Source: Robiginitalea sp. SC105
GTDB taxonomy: Bacteria; Bacteroidota; Bacteroidia; Flavobacteriales; Flavobacteriaceae
NCBI RefSeq assembly: GCF_014243345.1
Contig: NZ_JACLZF010000002.1
Location: 1,364,001 to 1,428,000, forward strand
Direction: 5' to 3'
DNA: 64,000 bases
A model generated the notes under the pieces. That model had not been told where the DNA came from. It saw nothing but the letters and a program-made list of their open reading frames with translations, and searched no databases. This document shows, piece after piece, positions 43,007 through 52,208 of the stretch (position 1 is its first letter; the number at the start of each line of letters is the position of its first letter). The position numbers were made by a program, and so were the translations under genes.

Positions 43007-44767
43007 CTAAGTTAGGAATTCAAAATAGTCGAGCAAAACCCGGTCGTTTACTTCCCGTGGGGTGCTCACCTCCAGTAATCGGGGGCGCTCCGAAGGCTTC
43101 CAGAATTCGGACAGCGCAGCGGATAGTTCCGCGCGGTTTTCGGCCTGCAGGTGATCCAGGCCGTAGGCGTCACAAATTGGCGCGATCTGCCGGTGATGGA
43201 CGGTTTCAAAGAAGGATGCAAAGGCCGGGCTGTCCTCCTTCCCCGGCAGGATCCTGAAAATGCCCCCTCCTCCGTTGTTGATCACGATAACCCTGAAATC
43301 GTTGCGCAGGCTGTTGTTCCAGAGGCCATTGACATCGTACAGGAAACTGAGGTCCCCGCTGAGCAAAAGGGTGGGCCCGGTATAATTATGGGCGGCCCCT
43401 ATAGCCGTTGAGGTGCTGCCTTCAATCCCGGAAGTCCCCCGGTTGCAAAAAACCGGGTTCTCCGGAGCCATGTCGAACAACTGGGCATAGCGGACCGTGG
43501 AACTGTTAGCCAGCTGAACCTGGTAGCCCGGGGGAATGTCCGCGAGGATCCGACCAAAGGCGGCAAAGTCACAGTAAGGAATTTGATCCAGGTAGGTACC
43601 CCGGCGCTTTTCATAGGATTCGCGGATGCGGGCCCAGGGCTGCCGGTAGGTCACTTTGGCCGCTGAATTGCCGGTCCGCCCGAGGAAGCTGGCCAGGAAG
43701 CCATCCGCATCCGAACGGATATGGCCAGTAAGCGCAAAAAATGTATCATAGGCATTATAGGGGCCCAGGTGCCAGTGCCGCGCAGGCGGATAGGTCCTGA
43801 GGAACTGCTTGATTTTTTTGGAAACCACCATCCCCCCGATGGTCAGGAGCAGGTCGGGGCGCAGGGCGGCAAAAGAGGCAGCTGCATTATCGGATTGTTC
43901 GATCGGGGCCAGGATGCTGTCGATGCTTGGGAAAAAGTCCTTATGGTGCAGGTTGGAAGTGGTCTCCGTAAATACCAGGATGGATGGATCGGAAGCCAGT
44001 TGTTGCTGGACTTCCGGGGAAAGGCCGCCAGGGGGCAGGCTCCCGACCAGGACCATCTTTCGCCCAAGGGCCTGCCAGTCTGTAAGCAACCCCTCCCCTT
44101 CCGGCTCCACATTCCTGTTCTTTGGCAGCTTCCGCGGCTCCAGGGGAAGCGGCGGATACGAGCGTGTTCCGTAGAGGGGTTCCTCCAGGGGGATGTTCAG
44201 GTGTACAGGCAGGTGCTCCTCCAGGGCCAGACTCAAGGCCGTTTGAATCATCCCTTCGTTTTCCCGCTGAATGCCCGCCTGCATCCGGGTGAGGGCCTCT
44301 TCCGACCCGGGTGCTGTCCCGTTCATCCAACGGATTCTGCCGGTTGCATGGGTCACATCCTGTAGGAGGCTGGCCTGGAACCCGATATGTTTGTCGTAAA
44401 CGCCTTCCTGTCGGATCGTCTGCCCGTCGCCGATGTCTATCTTGTATGCCGGGCGGTCTGCCGAGAGGACCAGGAGGGGGACCCTGCTGTAATAGGCCTC
44501 GGCCACGGCCGGATAGTAATTCAGCATGGCGCTTCCCGATGTACATACCAGGGCGGTGGGGATACCGGACTGCTGGCTGAGTCCCAATGCAAAAAAGGCC
44601 GCGCTCCGCTCGTCTACCACGCTGAAGCACTCAAAGAAGGGGTCCGAAGTAAACCCCAGGACCAACGGGGCGTTACGCGACCCGGGAGACAAAACCACTT
44701 GTCGGATTCCCCAGGCTTTGCAGTAGGTTACCAGGGTATGGGCGGCAGGGATGTCGGTATATCTCAT
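43007..44767 (-). CDS. menD: 2-Succinyl-5-enolpyruvyl-6-hydroxy-3-cyclohexene-1-carboxylate synthase
   Basis: This 586-residue thiamine diphosphate enzyme joins 2-oxoglutarate to isochorismate, the committed menaquinone step. Visible marks are the N-terminal PYR-domain VLSPGSRNAPLVLGF and SGSAMLNYYPAVAEAYYSRVPLLVLSADRP, and the cofactor-binding SGDLSFLYDVNGLWN with Asn as metal ligand. Length fits MenD. The isochorismate synthase gene lies 31 bases upstream, so its product feeds MenD directly. Confidence 0.95.
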   Translation of the reverse strand: MRYTDIPAAHTLVTYCKAWGIRQVVLSPGSRNAPLVLGFTSDPFFECFSVVDERSAAFFALGLSQQSGIPTALVCTSGSAMLNYYPAVAEAYYSRVPLLVLSADRPAYKIDIGDGQTIRQEGVYDKHIGFQASLLQDVTHATGRIRWMNGTAPGSEEALTRMQAGIQRENEGMIQTALSLALEEHLPVHLNIPLEEPLYGTRSYPPLPLEPRKLPKNRNVEPEGEGLLTDWQALGRKMVLVGSLPPGGLSPEVQQQLASDPSILVFTETTSNLHHKDFFPSIDSILAPIEQSDNAAASFAALRPDLLLTIGGMVVSKKIKQFLRTYPPARHWHLGPYNAYDTFFALTGHIRSDADGFLASFLGRTGNSAAKVTYRQPWARIRESYEKRRGTYLDQIPYCDFAAFGRILADIPPGYQVQLANSSTVRYAQLFDMAPENPVFCNRGTSGIEGSTSTAIGAAHNYTGPTLLLSGDLSFLYDVNGLWNNSLRNDFRVIVINNGGGGIFRILPGKEDSPAFASFFETVHHRQIAPICDAYGLDHLQAENRAELSAALSEFWKPSERPRLLEVSTPREVNDRVLLDYFEFLT

Positions 44768-44798
44768 AAACGCTGCAAAAATACGAAGCGCCCCCCTG

Positions 44799-45887
44799 CT
44801 ATCCCAGCCTTTGGGACGAATTCTCGAGTACCCGGAGCACCGTCAGGCTCTTGTGCTGAATTTCCTCCCATTCCAGTCCGGGATCCGATTCGGCTGTAAT
44901 GCCCCCGCCCACATAAACATGGGCGTTACCGGAGCGAAGCTGCATGCACCTCAGGTTGACGTACAGGCGGAAGGAACCCGGTGCCTGAAGCCCTACTTCC
45001 CCGAGGTAACCGGCATAGAATTCCCGGTCGAAGTTTTCATGTTTCAGGATGTATTCCCTGGCCGGTCCGGCCGGGAGGCCGCAAACGGCAGGGGTGGGAT
45101 GCAGGGAGGTGACCAATTTTGCAGCCTGTGCCGTCCCTGCCCGGAAACCAATCCGGGTCTTGAGGTGCCAGAGGGAACCGGCCCGTTCGTTCCTGGTGGG
45201 GCCTACCTCGGCCTCCAGCCCGGCCTCCCGGAGTTTTTCCCGGATGTACTGCGCAACCATTTGCTGCTCCCGGTATTCCTTCCCAGTCCAGTCCGGTGCT
45301 GCGGTTCCTTTTGCCGGCAGGGTCCCGGCCAGGGCATCCGTACAGCCCTTCTCCCCGTCAAAGGCCATCAATTGTTCCGGGCTGGCCCCCAGCCAGGTAC
45401 CGGTTTCCGGATGGTGCCACAGGTAGCAAAGGGCCTCCGGGTAGGTATCGCACAAGTGGAAAAACAGCTCCGTGGCAGAACCGGAAAAGGGGACGGAAAA
45501 CCGCCTCGCCAGGACTACTTTTTCGAGTTCACTGCCCCGGATGGCCCGGATCGCTTCTGCAACAAGTTCCTTGTGGATTTCGCGACCCTCGGGGTCCGGC
45601 CGCGGTGAAACGGTTTGCTCACAAGGGGGTCCCGGTTTGTAAGGGGTTCGATAATAGGTATCGGCCTGCAAAAGCACTGCCTGCCGTGAAATAAAATGGA
45701 AAGGGGCAAATACGAAACCGGGGCGGTCCATCCCCTCCATTATAGACAGGCGGGAGTCGTCCTGTAACAGGGTAAGGAGTTCGCGCCCACCGGGTTCCCG
45801 GTAGACGACCAGCGGAAGCGACGCCTGCAATTGCTCCTCCAACAAAGGCTGGAGGCGGGATAACTTAATTTTCTTTGGGGAGGGCAA
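44799..45887 (-). CDS. menF: Isochorismate synthase
   Basis: This 362-residue chorismate-binding enzyme turns chorismate into isochorismate. Diagnostic segments are ELEKVVLARR, GTWLGASPEQLMAF, LAGTLPAKG, LHPTPAVCGLPAGPA and VYVGGGITAESDPGLEWEEIQHK. Its apparent start is TTG 45887, which lies inside the end of the hotdog thioesterase gene (23-base overlap); no ATG fits nearby, so coupled translation is likely. Position before menD makes a menaquinone role much more likely than siderophore synthesis. Confidence 0.88.
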   Translation of the reverse strand: MPSPKKIKLSRLQPLLEEQLQASLPLVVYREPGGRELLTLLQDDSRLSIMEGMDRPGFVFAPFHFISRQAVLLQADTYYRTPYKPGPPCEQTVSPRPDPEGREIHKELVAEAIRAIRGSELEKVVLARRFSVPFSGSATELFFHLCDTYPEALCYLWHHPETGTWLGASPEQLMAFDGEKGCTDALAGTLPAKGTAAPDWTGKEYREQQMVAQYIREKLREAGLEAEVGPTRNERAGSLWHLKTRIGFRAGTAQAAKLVTSLHPTPAVCGLPAGPAREYILKHENFDREFYAGYLGEVGLQAPGSFRLYVNLRCMQLRSGNAHVYVGGGITAESDPGLEWEEIQHKSLTVLRVLENSSQRLG

Positions 45888-46290
45888 TGGTGGTAAGTTT
45901 ACAAAGGGAAATCAGCTCATCTTCGGGACCGGTAACCCGGATCTCCCACAACTGGGTGGTCCTGCCGTGGTGCAGCATGGAGGCACGTGCATAAACAAAG
46001 CCCTCGGAGATGCTCCGCAGGTGGTTTGCGGAAATTTCAATCCCCCGGACAAAAAACTTCTGGGCATCCAGGAATACATAGGAAGCAGCACTTGCAACGC
46101 TTTCGGCCAGGGCCACGGTCGCACCTCCGTGCAGGATGCCATCCGGCTGGTGTACCCGGGGGGTAACCGGCATGCGGGCGGTCAGGTAGTTTTCACCCAC
46201 ATCCGTAAATTCAATGCCAAGGGTCTCCATCAGCGTATTTTTGCAGATTCCGTTGCAAACCCCGAGGATTTTTTCTTTGTATTGCTCCAT
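45865..46290 (-). CDS. menI: Hotdog-fold thioesterase, probable DHNA-CoA thioesterase
   Basis: This 141-residue PaaI-type hotdog protein has the motif HQPDGILHGGATVALAESVASAA, with the catalytic Glu in ALAES. It starts at ATG 46290 shortly after a -7 element. Placement as first gene of the isochorismate synthase-menD unit suggests that it hydrolyses 1,4-dihydroxy-2-naphthoyl-CoA, the step before MenA. The family also has many unrelated substrates, so the symbol is inferred from position. Confidence 0.72.
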   Translation of the reverse strand: MEQYKEKILGVCNGICKNTLMETLGIEFTDVGENYLTARMPVTPRVHQPDGILHGGATVALAESVASAASYVFLDAQKFFVRGIEISANHLRSISEGFVYARASMLHHGRTTQLWEIRVTGPEDELISLCKLTTIALPKEN

Positions 46291-46306
46291 GCATTTTACA
46301 TTTTTG

Positions 46307-46314
46307 CAAAGGTA
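46307..46314 (-). promoter_or_regulatory. -7 promoter element of the menaquinone unit
   Basis: TACCTTTG on the minus strand fits TAnnTTTG and is identical to the fumC element. It lies 17 bases before ATG 46290, giving a short leader. It probably drives the thioesterase, isochorismate synthase and menD genes and perhaps those beyond. Confidence 0.55.
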
Positions 46315-46332
46315 AACATTCCCGTAAGAAAG

Positions 46333-46986
46333 ATGTCCGAGCCCGATACGCCTTCCAGCACCCAGAAAGCGGTTTCCTATACCGCCAGCCAGCCCTATTT
46401 TACCAGGGGCAGGCGTTCGGCCGACACGCAATCCACCTGGATGGTTTTCCATGGGATCGGGTACCTTGCCCCCCATTTCCTGAAGCACTTTGAGCATCTG
46501 GACCCCGATCGCCATTACCTCGTGGCACCCCAGGCCCCCTCCCTCTATTACCAGACGGAATCCTACGACCGCGTAGGCGCCTGCTGGCTGACGCGGAAGC
46601 ATACGGCCATGCAGATGGAGAACCTGTTGGGGTACCTGGACCAAATAGCTGAAAGTGAAGCCCTGTCCACTGCCGGGCGCCTGGTGTTTTTTGGATACTC
46701 TCAGGGGGTGTCCATCGTATGCCGGTGGGTGGCGCAGCGTAAAATCAGCTGTGACCGCATCGTCTTGTATGCCGGAAAAGTCCCGGACGATGTTTCCCCC
46801 CGGGATTTTGACCACCTGCCGGATACCTGCCGGGTAGAATTGCTATACGGGGATTCCGATCCCCTTGCCGATAAATGGGATCGCTCCCGGTTGATAGGCC
46901 ATGCACGGGATGTCTTCGGGTCCCGCCTTAAACCGATTTCCTATGCGGGGGGACACGAATTGCAACGGCAATGGATTCGGGAATAA
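46333..46986 (+). CDS. Alpha/beta hydrolase (esterase-like)
   Basis: This 217-residue protein has a serine hydrolase layout of the carboxylesterase/phospholipase type. The nucleophile Ser is in FFGYSQGVSI, Asp is in YGDSDPLADK and His is in YAGGHELQR. The N-terminal part includes WMVFHGIGYLAPHFLKHF, with an HG oxyanion motif. The substrate is unknown. It is divergent from the menaquinone unit, so a MenH-like role is conceivable but unsupported by motif. Its end overlaps the following GNAT gene by 16 bases. Confidence 0.82.
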   Translation: MSEPDTPSSTQKAVSYTASQPYFTRGRRSADTQSTWMVFHGIGYLAPHFLKHFEHLDPDRHYLVAPQAPSLYYQTESYDRVGACWLTRKHTAMQMENLLGYLDQIAESEALSTAGRLVFFGYSQGVSIVCRWVAQRKISCDRIVLYAGKVPDDVSPRDFDHLPDTCRVELLYGDSDPLADKWDRSRLIGHARDVFGSRLKPISYAGGHELQRQWIRE

Positions 46987-47543
46987 AAGAGCTGCAGAAT
47001 GCCCGGGCACACCTGGTCCCGCTCGCGGGAGCCAATTACCGGCTTTTACGGGAAGTTGCGCGGGATCCGGAACTTATCCGCTATTCCCCGGGTATCCTCC
47101 ATACCCAGGAAGGTTTTGAGGCGTATTTCGGGAAAGCCCTGGCGGAGATGCGACAGGGAATAAGCCTTGTATTCCTGATCCTCGACCGCAAAACCGGCCA
47201 ATATGCGGGTTCCACCCGCTTCATGCGGATGGACCCGGCCAACCAGGTACTCGAAATCGGTGCCACTTGGATCGCCAAATCCTTTTGGGGGACCGGCCTG
47301 AACGGGGCGGTCAAGGAGTTGCTGCTTGCGGAAGCCTTCGGCCAGATGGGGTATGAACGGGTGGAATTCCGGATCGATGAACGCAACCTGCGCTCCAGGA
47401 AAGCAGTTGAAAAACTGGGTGCCCGCCTCGAAGGCATCCTTCGCTCCAATGTTTATTTGTCCGATGGATTTAAGAGGAATACCTGCGTGTACGGGCTGCT
47501 CCGGGAGGAATGGGCAGACAGCCGAACAGGCCAGTTTGGGTAA
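46971..47543 (+). CDS. GNAT family N-acetyltransferase (RimJ/RimL-like)
   Basis: This 190-residue protein has the GNAT fold of the Acetyltransf_3 type. It shows EIGATWIAKSFWGTGLNGAVKELLLAEAF, with the acetyl-CoA loop K-x-x-W-G-T-G, followed by RVEFRIDERNLRSRKAVEKLGARLEG. The target may be a protein N-terminus or a small amine; sequence does not decide. The start ATG lies inside the hydrolase gene, so translation is probably coupled. Confidence 0.87.
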   Translation: MDSGIKELQNARAHLVPLAGANYRLLREVARDPELIRYSPGILHTQEGFEAYFGKALAEMRQGISLVFLILDRKTGQYAGSTRFMRMDPANQVLEIGATWIAKSFWGTGLNGAVKELLLAEAFGQMGYERVEFRIDERNLRSRKAVEKLGARLEGILRSNVYLSDGFKRNTCVYGLLREEWADSRTGQFG

Positions 47544-47544
47544 C

Positions 47545-47577
47545 CGGGCAGGCTAAAACGGGTTAATCGGGCAGGCT
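47545..47577. repeat. Direct repeat at a convergent gene junction
   Basis: CGGGCAGGCT occurs at 47545-47554 and 47568-47577, a 23-base period. The bases just before also match loosely (GGTAAC/GGTTAAT). The second copy encodes the end of the minus-strand gene. Confidence 0.6.
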
Positions 47578-48531
47578 GTCCTTTGCCGCCTTTTCCGGCT
47601 GGGGTTGGTAGTACTCGATCTGCCGGACGACCATGGTATTCTGGGGCGTGATGATCTGCCGGATCCAGTTGCCCGGTTTGTGGCCATCCATCTGGTAAAC
47701 AAAGTTCCGGGTTTCCTTTTTGGCAGTGGCAGCATCCCCTTTGTTCGCCGAATGCGTTACAATGGTCTCGGATTCGGTGAAATTCTGCGGGTTATAGGTA
47801 AAATCAATGGTCCTGGATGGCACAAAGGAGCCCTTGTCCCGGTCAAAGGCAAAGGTGACCTCCCGGATGAGCCGGTTTCCGGCATCCATTGTCCGCTCTA
47901 CCGCCTTTACAGGTTCACCCTGCACAAATTCCTTGGTCAGTTCCGTGGTCTGCACGCCTGCGGGTCCCTGCCGCCGGGAGGTCCGCACTGATTTTTTCAG
48001 GTCTCCGTTCTGATAATAACTGGCCGTTTCCTCCTCCTTGAAAACCGTGTATTCCACTGTGGTCTCGTCCACCCCCTCCGCATCGCTGCGGACGATCCGC
48101 GACAACCGACCGGCATCCCCAAAGTAATAAACCACCTGCTCCTGGAACGTCCGGTCGTAGGAAACGATGCGTTCCATCAGCCTGGGTGGTCCGGTGGTAT
48201 CCCGCTGGTAAAAGTGGGCAATGGAGGTCTGCTCATCAAACACCCGGTCCCGGTATACCTCGTCCCTGCGCTCTTTGAGCAGGCTGTCCCGGTAGCGGTA
48301 ATATGTGATGTCGTAGTCCGTGTCGCTGTAGCGCGTCTCCGATTTGATCAGTTTTCCAACCCTGTCAAATTCGAAGGTTTCCTCCCCGTAATTCGCTTTG
48401 ACCACACAGGATTTAACCGGGCCCACCAAACTAAAATCGGCTCGGGTGAAGGTCTCGGGTACCTGGGCCTGTGCCAGCAGGGAGAACAGGGTGGTGATCA
48501 GTGCGAATTTTGAAGCGTAGTTTGGAATCAT
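47563..48531 (-). CDS. Secreted protein of unknown function
   Basis: This 322-residue protein has a signal peptide (MIPNYASKFALITTLFSLLAQAQ) and a beta-rich body with repeated strand patterns such as ETFEFDRVGKLIKSETRYSD and YYFGDAGRLSRIVRSD. These resemble RHS/YD-type repeats (F-D-x-x-G-x-L), though too degenerate to be certain. No catalytic motif was seen. It is likely periplasmic or surface-exposed. It lies between the GNAT gene and dnaK, with the dnaK terminator just upstream. Confidence 0.7.
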   Translation of the reverse strand: MIPNYASKFALITTLFSLLAQAQVPETFTRADFSLVGPVKSCVVKANYGEETFEFDRVGKLIKSETRYSDTDYDITYYRYRDSLLKERRDEVYRDRVFDEQTSIAHFYQRDTTGPPRLMERIVSYDRTFQEQVVYYFGDAGRLSRIVRSDAEGVDETTVEYTVFKEEETASYYQNGDLKKSVRTSRRQGPAGVQTTELTKEFVQGEPVKAVERTMDAGNRLIREVTFAFDRDKGSFVPSRTIDFTYNPQNFTESETIVTHSANKGDAATAKKETRNFVYQMDGHKPGNWIRQIITPQNTMVVRQIEYYQPQPEKAAKDSLPD

Positions 48532-48580
48532 AGGGTAAAATTACTGCTTCCGGGTCAAAGGCGGACTCCCGGACCCAAAA

Positions 48581-48611
48581 ATAAAAAAGGGCGGAAATTT
48601 TTCCGCCCTTT
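48581..48611 (-). terminator. Terminator of dnaK
   Basis: On the minus strand AAAGGGCGGAAA pairs with TTTCCGCCCTTT, followed by TTTTATTTTT. It begins 27 bases after the dnaK stop. Confidence 0.85.
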
Positions 48612-48637
48612 ATGCTAACGCCTTAAAACCGCGTTTC

Positions 48638-50548
48638 TTATTTCACTTCCTCGAAATCCACGTCTTCCACATTGTCGCCTTCCTTGGCATCCTCCGCGGA
48701 AGAAGCGGTATCCGCTCCGGCGTCTGCACCTGTCTGCTGGGCGTCGGCCTGCGCCTTATACATTTCTTCGGAAGCTGCCTTCCAGGCTTCGTTGATCTTG
48801 TCAAGGGCGGGCTGGATGACATCCGTGTCCTTGCTTTCGTAGGCCTTCTTGAGCGCTTCAAGGGCAGATTCGATCTCCTGCTTCTTGTCGGCAGACAATT
48901 TATCACCGAATTCGCTGAGCTGTTTCTCAGTCTGGAAAATCATCTGGTCCGCCTCGTTGAGCTTGTCTACTTTCTCCTTGGCTTTCTTATCCGCTTCGGC
49001 ATTGGCTTCCGCCTCTGACTTCATCCTTTGGATTTCCTCTTCGGTCAGTCCGGAAGAAGCTTCGATTCGGATATCCTGGGATTTCCCGGTTGCCTTATCC
49101 GTCGCAGACACCTTGATAATCCCGTTGGCATCGATGTCAAAGGTCACCTCGATCTGGGGTGTGCCCCGGGGTGCAGGCGGGATCCCATCCAGGTGGAACC
49201 GCCCGATGGTCTTGTTGTCCTTGGCCATCGGACGCTCTCCCTGCAGCACGTGGATTTCCACAGACGGCTGGTTGTCTGCGGCCGTGGAGAACACCTGTGA
49301 CTTCTTGGTCGGGATGGTGGTGTTCGCCTCGATCAGTTTCGTATTCACGCCGCCCATGGTCTCGATTCCGAGGGACAGGGGGGTTACATCCAAAAGCAGT
49401 ACATCCTTTACATCCCCGGTCAGCACGCCTCCCTGGATGGCAGCACCAATGGCAACCACCTCATCCGGGTTTACTCCCTTGGAGGGCTTTTTGCCGAAAA
49501 ATTTCTCGACAGCCTCCTGTACGGCGGGGATCCGGGTGGAACCTCCCACGAGGATGATCTCGTCGATATCGCTCTTGGACAGTCCGGCAGTCTTCAGTGC
49601 CGATTCACAGGGCGCGATGGTGCGCTTTACCAGGTCTTCGATCAACTGCTCGAATTTTGCGCGGGACAGCGTACGCACCAGGTGTTTGGGCCCGGAAGAG
49701 GTCGCGGTGATATACGGCAGGTTGATTTCAGTCTGGGAAGACGATGACAATTCGATCTTGGCCTTTTCGGCTGCTTCCCGAAGGCGCTGCAACGCCATGG
49801 CGTCCTCCCGCAGGTCCATGCTTTCCTCTTTTTTGAACTCATCGGCCAGCCAGTCGATAATTTTCTGGTCCACGTCGTCCCCGCCCAGGTGGGTGTCCCC
49901 GTCTGTGGAAAGCACCTCAAACACGCCGTCCCCAAGTTCGAGGATGGAAACGTCATGGGTACCGCCGCCAAAGTCAAAAACCACGATTTTCTGGTCCTGG
50001 TCTTTTTTATCCAGTCCGTAAGCGAGGGAGGCCGCGGTCGGCTCGTTGATGATCCGCTCCACTTTCAGGCCGGCAATTTCCCCGGCTTCCTTGGTCGCCT
50101 GGCGCTGGGAGTCGTTGAAATAGGCCGGGACGGTGATCACTGCACGGTTGACGGTTTGCCCGAGGTAATCCTCGGCTGTCTTTTTCATTTTCTGGAGGAT
50201 CATGGCGGAGAGCTCCTGGGGGGTATACAGGCGTCCGTCCACATCCACCCTTGGGGTATTGTTGTCTCCCTTGACCACTTTATAAGGTACCCGTTCTGCC
50301 TCCTTCTGGGATTCCGAGTACTTGTTCCCCATAAAGCGCTTGATGGAGTATATCGTTTTGTTCGGGTTGGTAACCGCCTGCCGTTTGGCCGGGTCCCCTA
50401 CCTTGATCTCGCCGCCTTCGACAAATGCGATAACAGAAGGCGTTGTGCGCTTGCCCTCGGCGTTCGGGATTACCACCGGCTCATTTCCCTCCATAACGGA
50501 GACGCAGGAGTTTGTGGTACCTAAATCTATTCCGATAATCTTGCTCAT
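48638..50548 (-). CDS. dnaK: Molecular chaperone DnaK (Hsp70)
   Basis: This 636-residue Hsp70 chaperone is nearly full standard length. The ATPase domain shows [33 protein letters not shown] (written here as [13 protein letters not shown]) and [13 protein letters not shown]. The substrate-binding domain shows [16 protein letters not shown], and the C-terminal lid ends in the acidic tail [10 protein letters not shown]. It works with DnaJ and GrpE, whose genes are not in the window. A short inverted repeat lies about 80 bases upstream. A terminator follows. Confidence 0.98.
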   Translation of the reverse strand: MSKIIGIDLGTTNSCVSVMEGNEPVVIPNAEGKRTTPSVIAFVEGGEIKVGDPAKRQAVTNPNKTIYSIKRFMGNKYSESQKEAERVPYKVVKGDNNTPRVDVDGRLYTPQELSAMILQKMKKTAEDYLGQTVNRAVITVPAYFNDSQRQATKEAGEIAGLKVERIINEPTAASLAYGLDKKDQDQKIVVFDFGGGTHDVSILELGDGVFEVLSTDGDTHLGGDDVDQKIIDWLADEFKKEESMDLREDAMALQRLREAAEKAKIELSSSSQTEINLPYITATSSGPKHLVRTLSRAKFEQLIEDLVKRTIAPCESALKTAGLSKSDIDEIILVGGSTRIPAVQEAVEKFFGKKPSKGVNPDEVVAIGAAIQGGVLTGDVKDVLLLDVTPLSLGIETMGGVNTKLIEANTTIPTKKSQVFSTAADNQPSVEIHVLQGERPMAKDNKTIGRFHLDGIPPAPRGTPQIEVTFDIDANGIIKVSATDKATGKSQDIRIEASSGLTEEEIQRMKSEAEANAEADKKAKEKVDKLNEADQMIFQTEKQLSEFGDKLSADKKQEIESALEALKKAYESKDTDVIQPALDKINEAWKAASEEMYKAQADAQQTGADAGADTASSAEDAKEGDNVEDVDFEEVK

Positions 50549-50624
50549 TCCTATAATTTTATAATTAATGTATTGCTTTCCGGTCGTTTACCAGGTGTCA
50601 AACAATATGCCATTGCTCAAAAAC

Positions 50625-50637
50625 TGACATACTGTCA
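50625..50637. promoter_or_regulatory. Inverted repeat upstream of dnaK and sdaA
   Basis: TGACA-TAC-TGTCA is a perfect 5-bp inverted repeat, 77 bases before the dnaK ATG and 131 bases before sdaA in the divergent gap. No CIRCE element was seen. It may be an operator. Confidence 0.35.
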
Positions 50638-50767
50638 CTCGTGGCGCCGGAAGGCCGTTTTGCCGGGGTGCCAGGGTCTAGGGGCCACCTGTATATTTTT
50701 CCTGAATAATCCGGGGGAACTCTTCCCGGGCTTCGTATTTTCGCAGGTAACCCGAAAACCAATTAAA

Positions 50768-52192
50768 GTGGAGTGCATCAGTGTCTTTGATATGCTGAAG
50801 GTAGGCATCGGACCGTCGAGTTCCCATACCCTGGGCCCCTGGAAGGCCGGCCTTCGGTTCCTGGAAGAATTGCGGCGGACCGAAAAACTGGCACAGGTGA
50901 CCCGGGTGCGGGTCATGCTGTACGGTTCCCTGTCCCTGACAGGTCGGGGCCACGCCACCGATGTGGCCGTACAAATGGGGCTTACCGGGGCCCAGCCCGA
51001 GACCGTTCCCATCGATTCCGTACAACCCACCATCGCCGGCATTCGCGAGCGGGGCGAATTAAACCTGGGCGGCAGCCACTCCATCCCTTTCGATCCGGAT
51101 TCAGATATTACCTTCCAAAAGAAATTCCTGCCCTTCCACGCCAATGGCCTGACCTACGAAGCGAGCCTGCGCAACGGCAAAAAATGGTCGGAGACCTACT
51201 ACTCCATCGGGGGCGGCTTCGTCGTCAAAAGAGAACAGGAGAATGCCAGGAGGAAAAAGGAGGCGTTCAACCAGTTTCCCTTTCCCTCCAGCACCGGGGC
51301 TGAATTACTGGAACACTGCCATAGTGCAGGTACCAGCATTTCTGAAATCGTCCTCGAAAACGAGCGCTCCCTCCGTTCAGATGAGGAAATCGATGCCGGG
51401 CTCCGGCGGATTTGGGAAACCATGCTGGCGTCCATGTACGAAGGATGCCATACCCCCGGGGAACTGCCGGGCGGTTTGAATGTAAAACGGCGCGCTGCCG
51501 AGATCTACAAAAACCTCAGGGGGGATTACCCCTATGACGGCCCGGCCAACTGGCCGGAGGCCATCCGGAATACCCGGGTACAGTTCCGGCAGATCCTCAA
51601 ATGGGTAAGTTGTTTTGCCCTCAGCGTCAACGAGGTGAATGCGAGCCTGGGCCGGATTGTGACGGCTCCCACCAACGGGAGCGCCGGGGTTATTCCGGCC
51701 GTCCTCATGTACTATCTGGTAATTGAAAACCACCGGGCGGGCTTCCCGGAGATCAAACGTTTCCTCCTCGTGGCCGGGGAAATCGGCAGCCTGTTCAAAA
51801 AGGGGGCCACCATTTCGGCAGCCATGGGGGGATGCCAGGCGGAGATCGGGGTTTCCTCGGCCATGGCGGCCGGGGCGCTCACCGAACTACTCGGCGGGAG
51901 TCCTGCCCAGGTTCTGATGGCAGCCGAAATCGCCATGGAACACCACCTGGGGCTGACCTGCGACCCGATCGGGGGGTTGGTGCAAATCCCCTGCATCGAA
52001 CGCAATTCCATGGGGGCCATTAAGGCCATCAACGCGGCGGAACTTGCCTTTGATTCGGATGCGGCCAGCGCCAAAGTCCCGTTTGACAAGGTGGTGCAGA
52101 CCATGTGGGAAACGGCGAGGGATATGAATTCCAAATACAAGGAAACCTCGGAGGGCGGCCTGGCAGTGGGGGTAAACCTCAGCGATTGCTGA
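50768..52192 (+). CDS. sdaA: L-serine ammonia-lyase (iron-sulfur type)
   Basis: This 474-residue single-chain L-serine dehydratase deaminates serine to pyruvate using a 4Fe-4S cluster. The N-terminal beta domain starts [25 protein letters not shown], and the catalytic domain shows [19 protein letters not shown] and [23 protein letters not shown] with cluster Cys residues. I chose GTG 50768, which gives the family start [10 protein letters not shown]; the frame stays open upstream to 50573 without family sequence. Confidence 0.95.
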   Translation: MECISVFDMLKVGIGPSSSHTLGPWKAGLRFLEELRRTEKLAQVTRVRVMLYGSLSLTGRGHATDVAVQMGLTGAQPETVPIDSVQPTIAGIRERGELNLGGSHSIPFDPDSDITFQKKFLPFHANGLTYEASLRNGKKWSETYYSIGGGFVVKREQENARRKKEAFNQFPFPSSTGAELLEHCHSAGTSISEIVLENERSLRSDEEIDAGLRRIWETMLASMYEGCHTPGELPGGLNVKRRAAEIYKNLRGDYPYDGPANWPEAIRNTRVQFRQILKWVSCFALSVNEVNASLGRIVTAPTNGSAGVIPAVLMYYLVIENHRAGFPEIKRFLLVAGEIGSLFKKGATISAAMGGCQAEIGVSSAMAAGALTELLGGSPAQVLMAAEIAMEHHLGLTCDPIGGLVQIPCIERNSMGAIKAINAAELAFDSDAASAKVPFDKVVQTMWETARDMNSKYKETSEGGLAVGVNLSDC

Positions 52193-52208
52193 AGCGTCCC
52201 CGGAACGC

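Noticed and set aside
44776-44783. TATTTTTG on the minus strand before menD
   Set aside because: It lies nine bases before the ATG, implying a leaderless mRNA, and menD is best explained as part of the upstream operon.
46291-46815. In-frame upstream extension of the hotdog thioesterase
   Set aside because: It is antisense to the hydrolase gene; the family start MEQYKEK at 46290 follows a -7 box.
50573-50767. In-frame upstream extension of sdaA
   Set aside because: The 65 extra codons have no family similarity and cover the dnaK promoter region; GTG 50768 gives the normal SdaA N-terminus.
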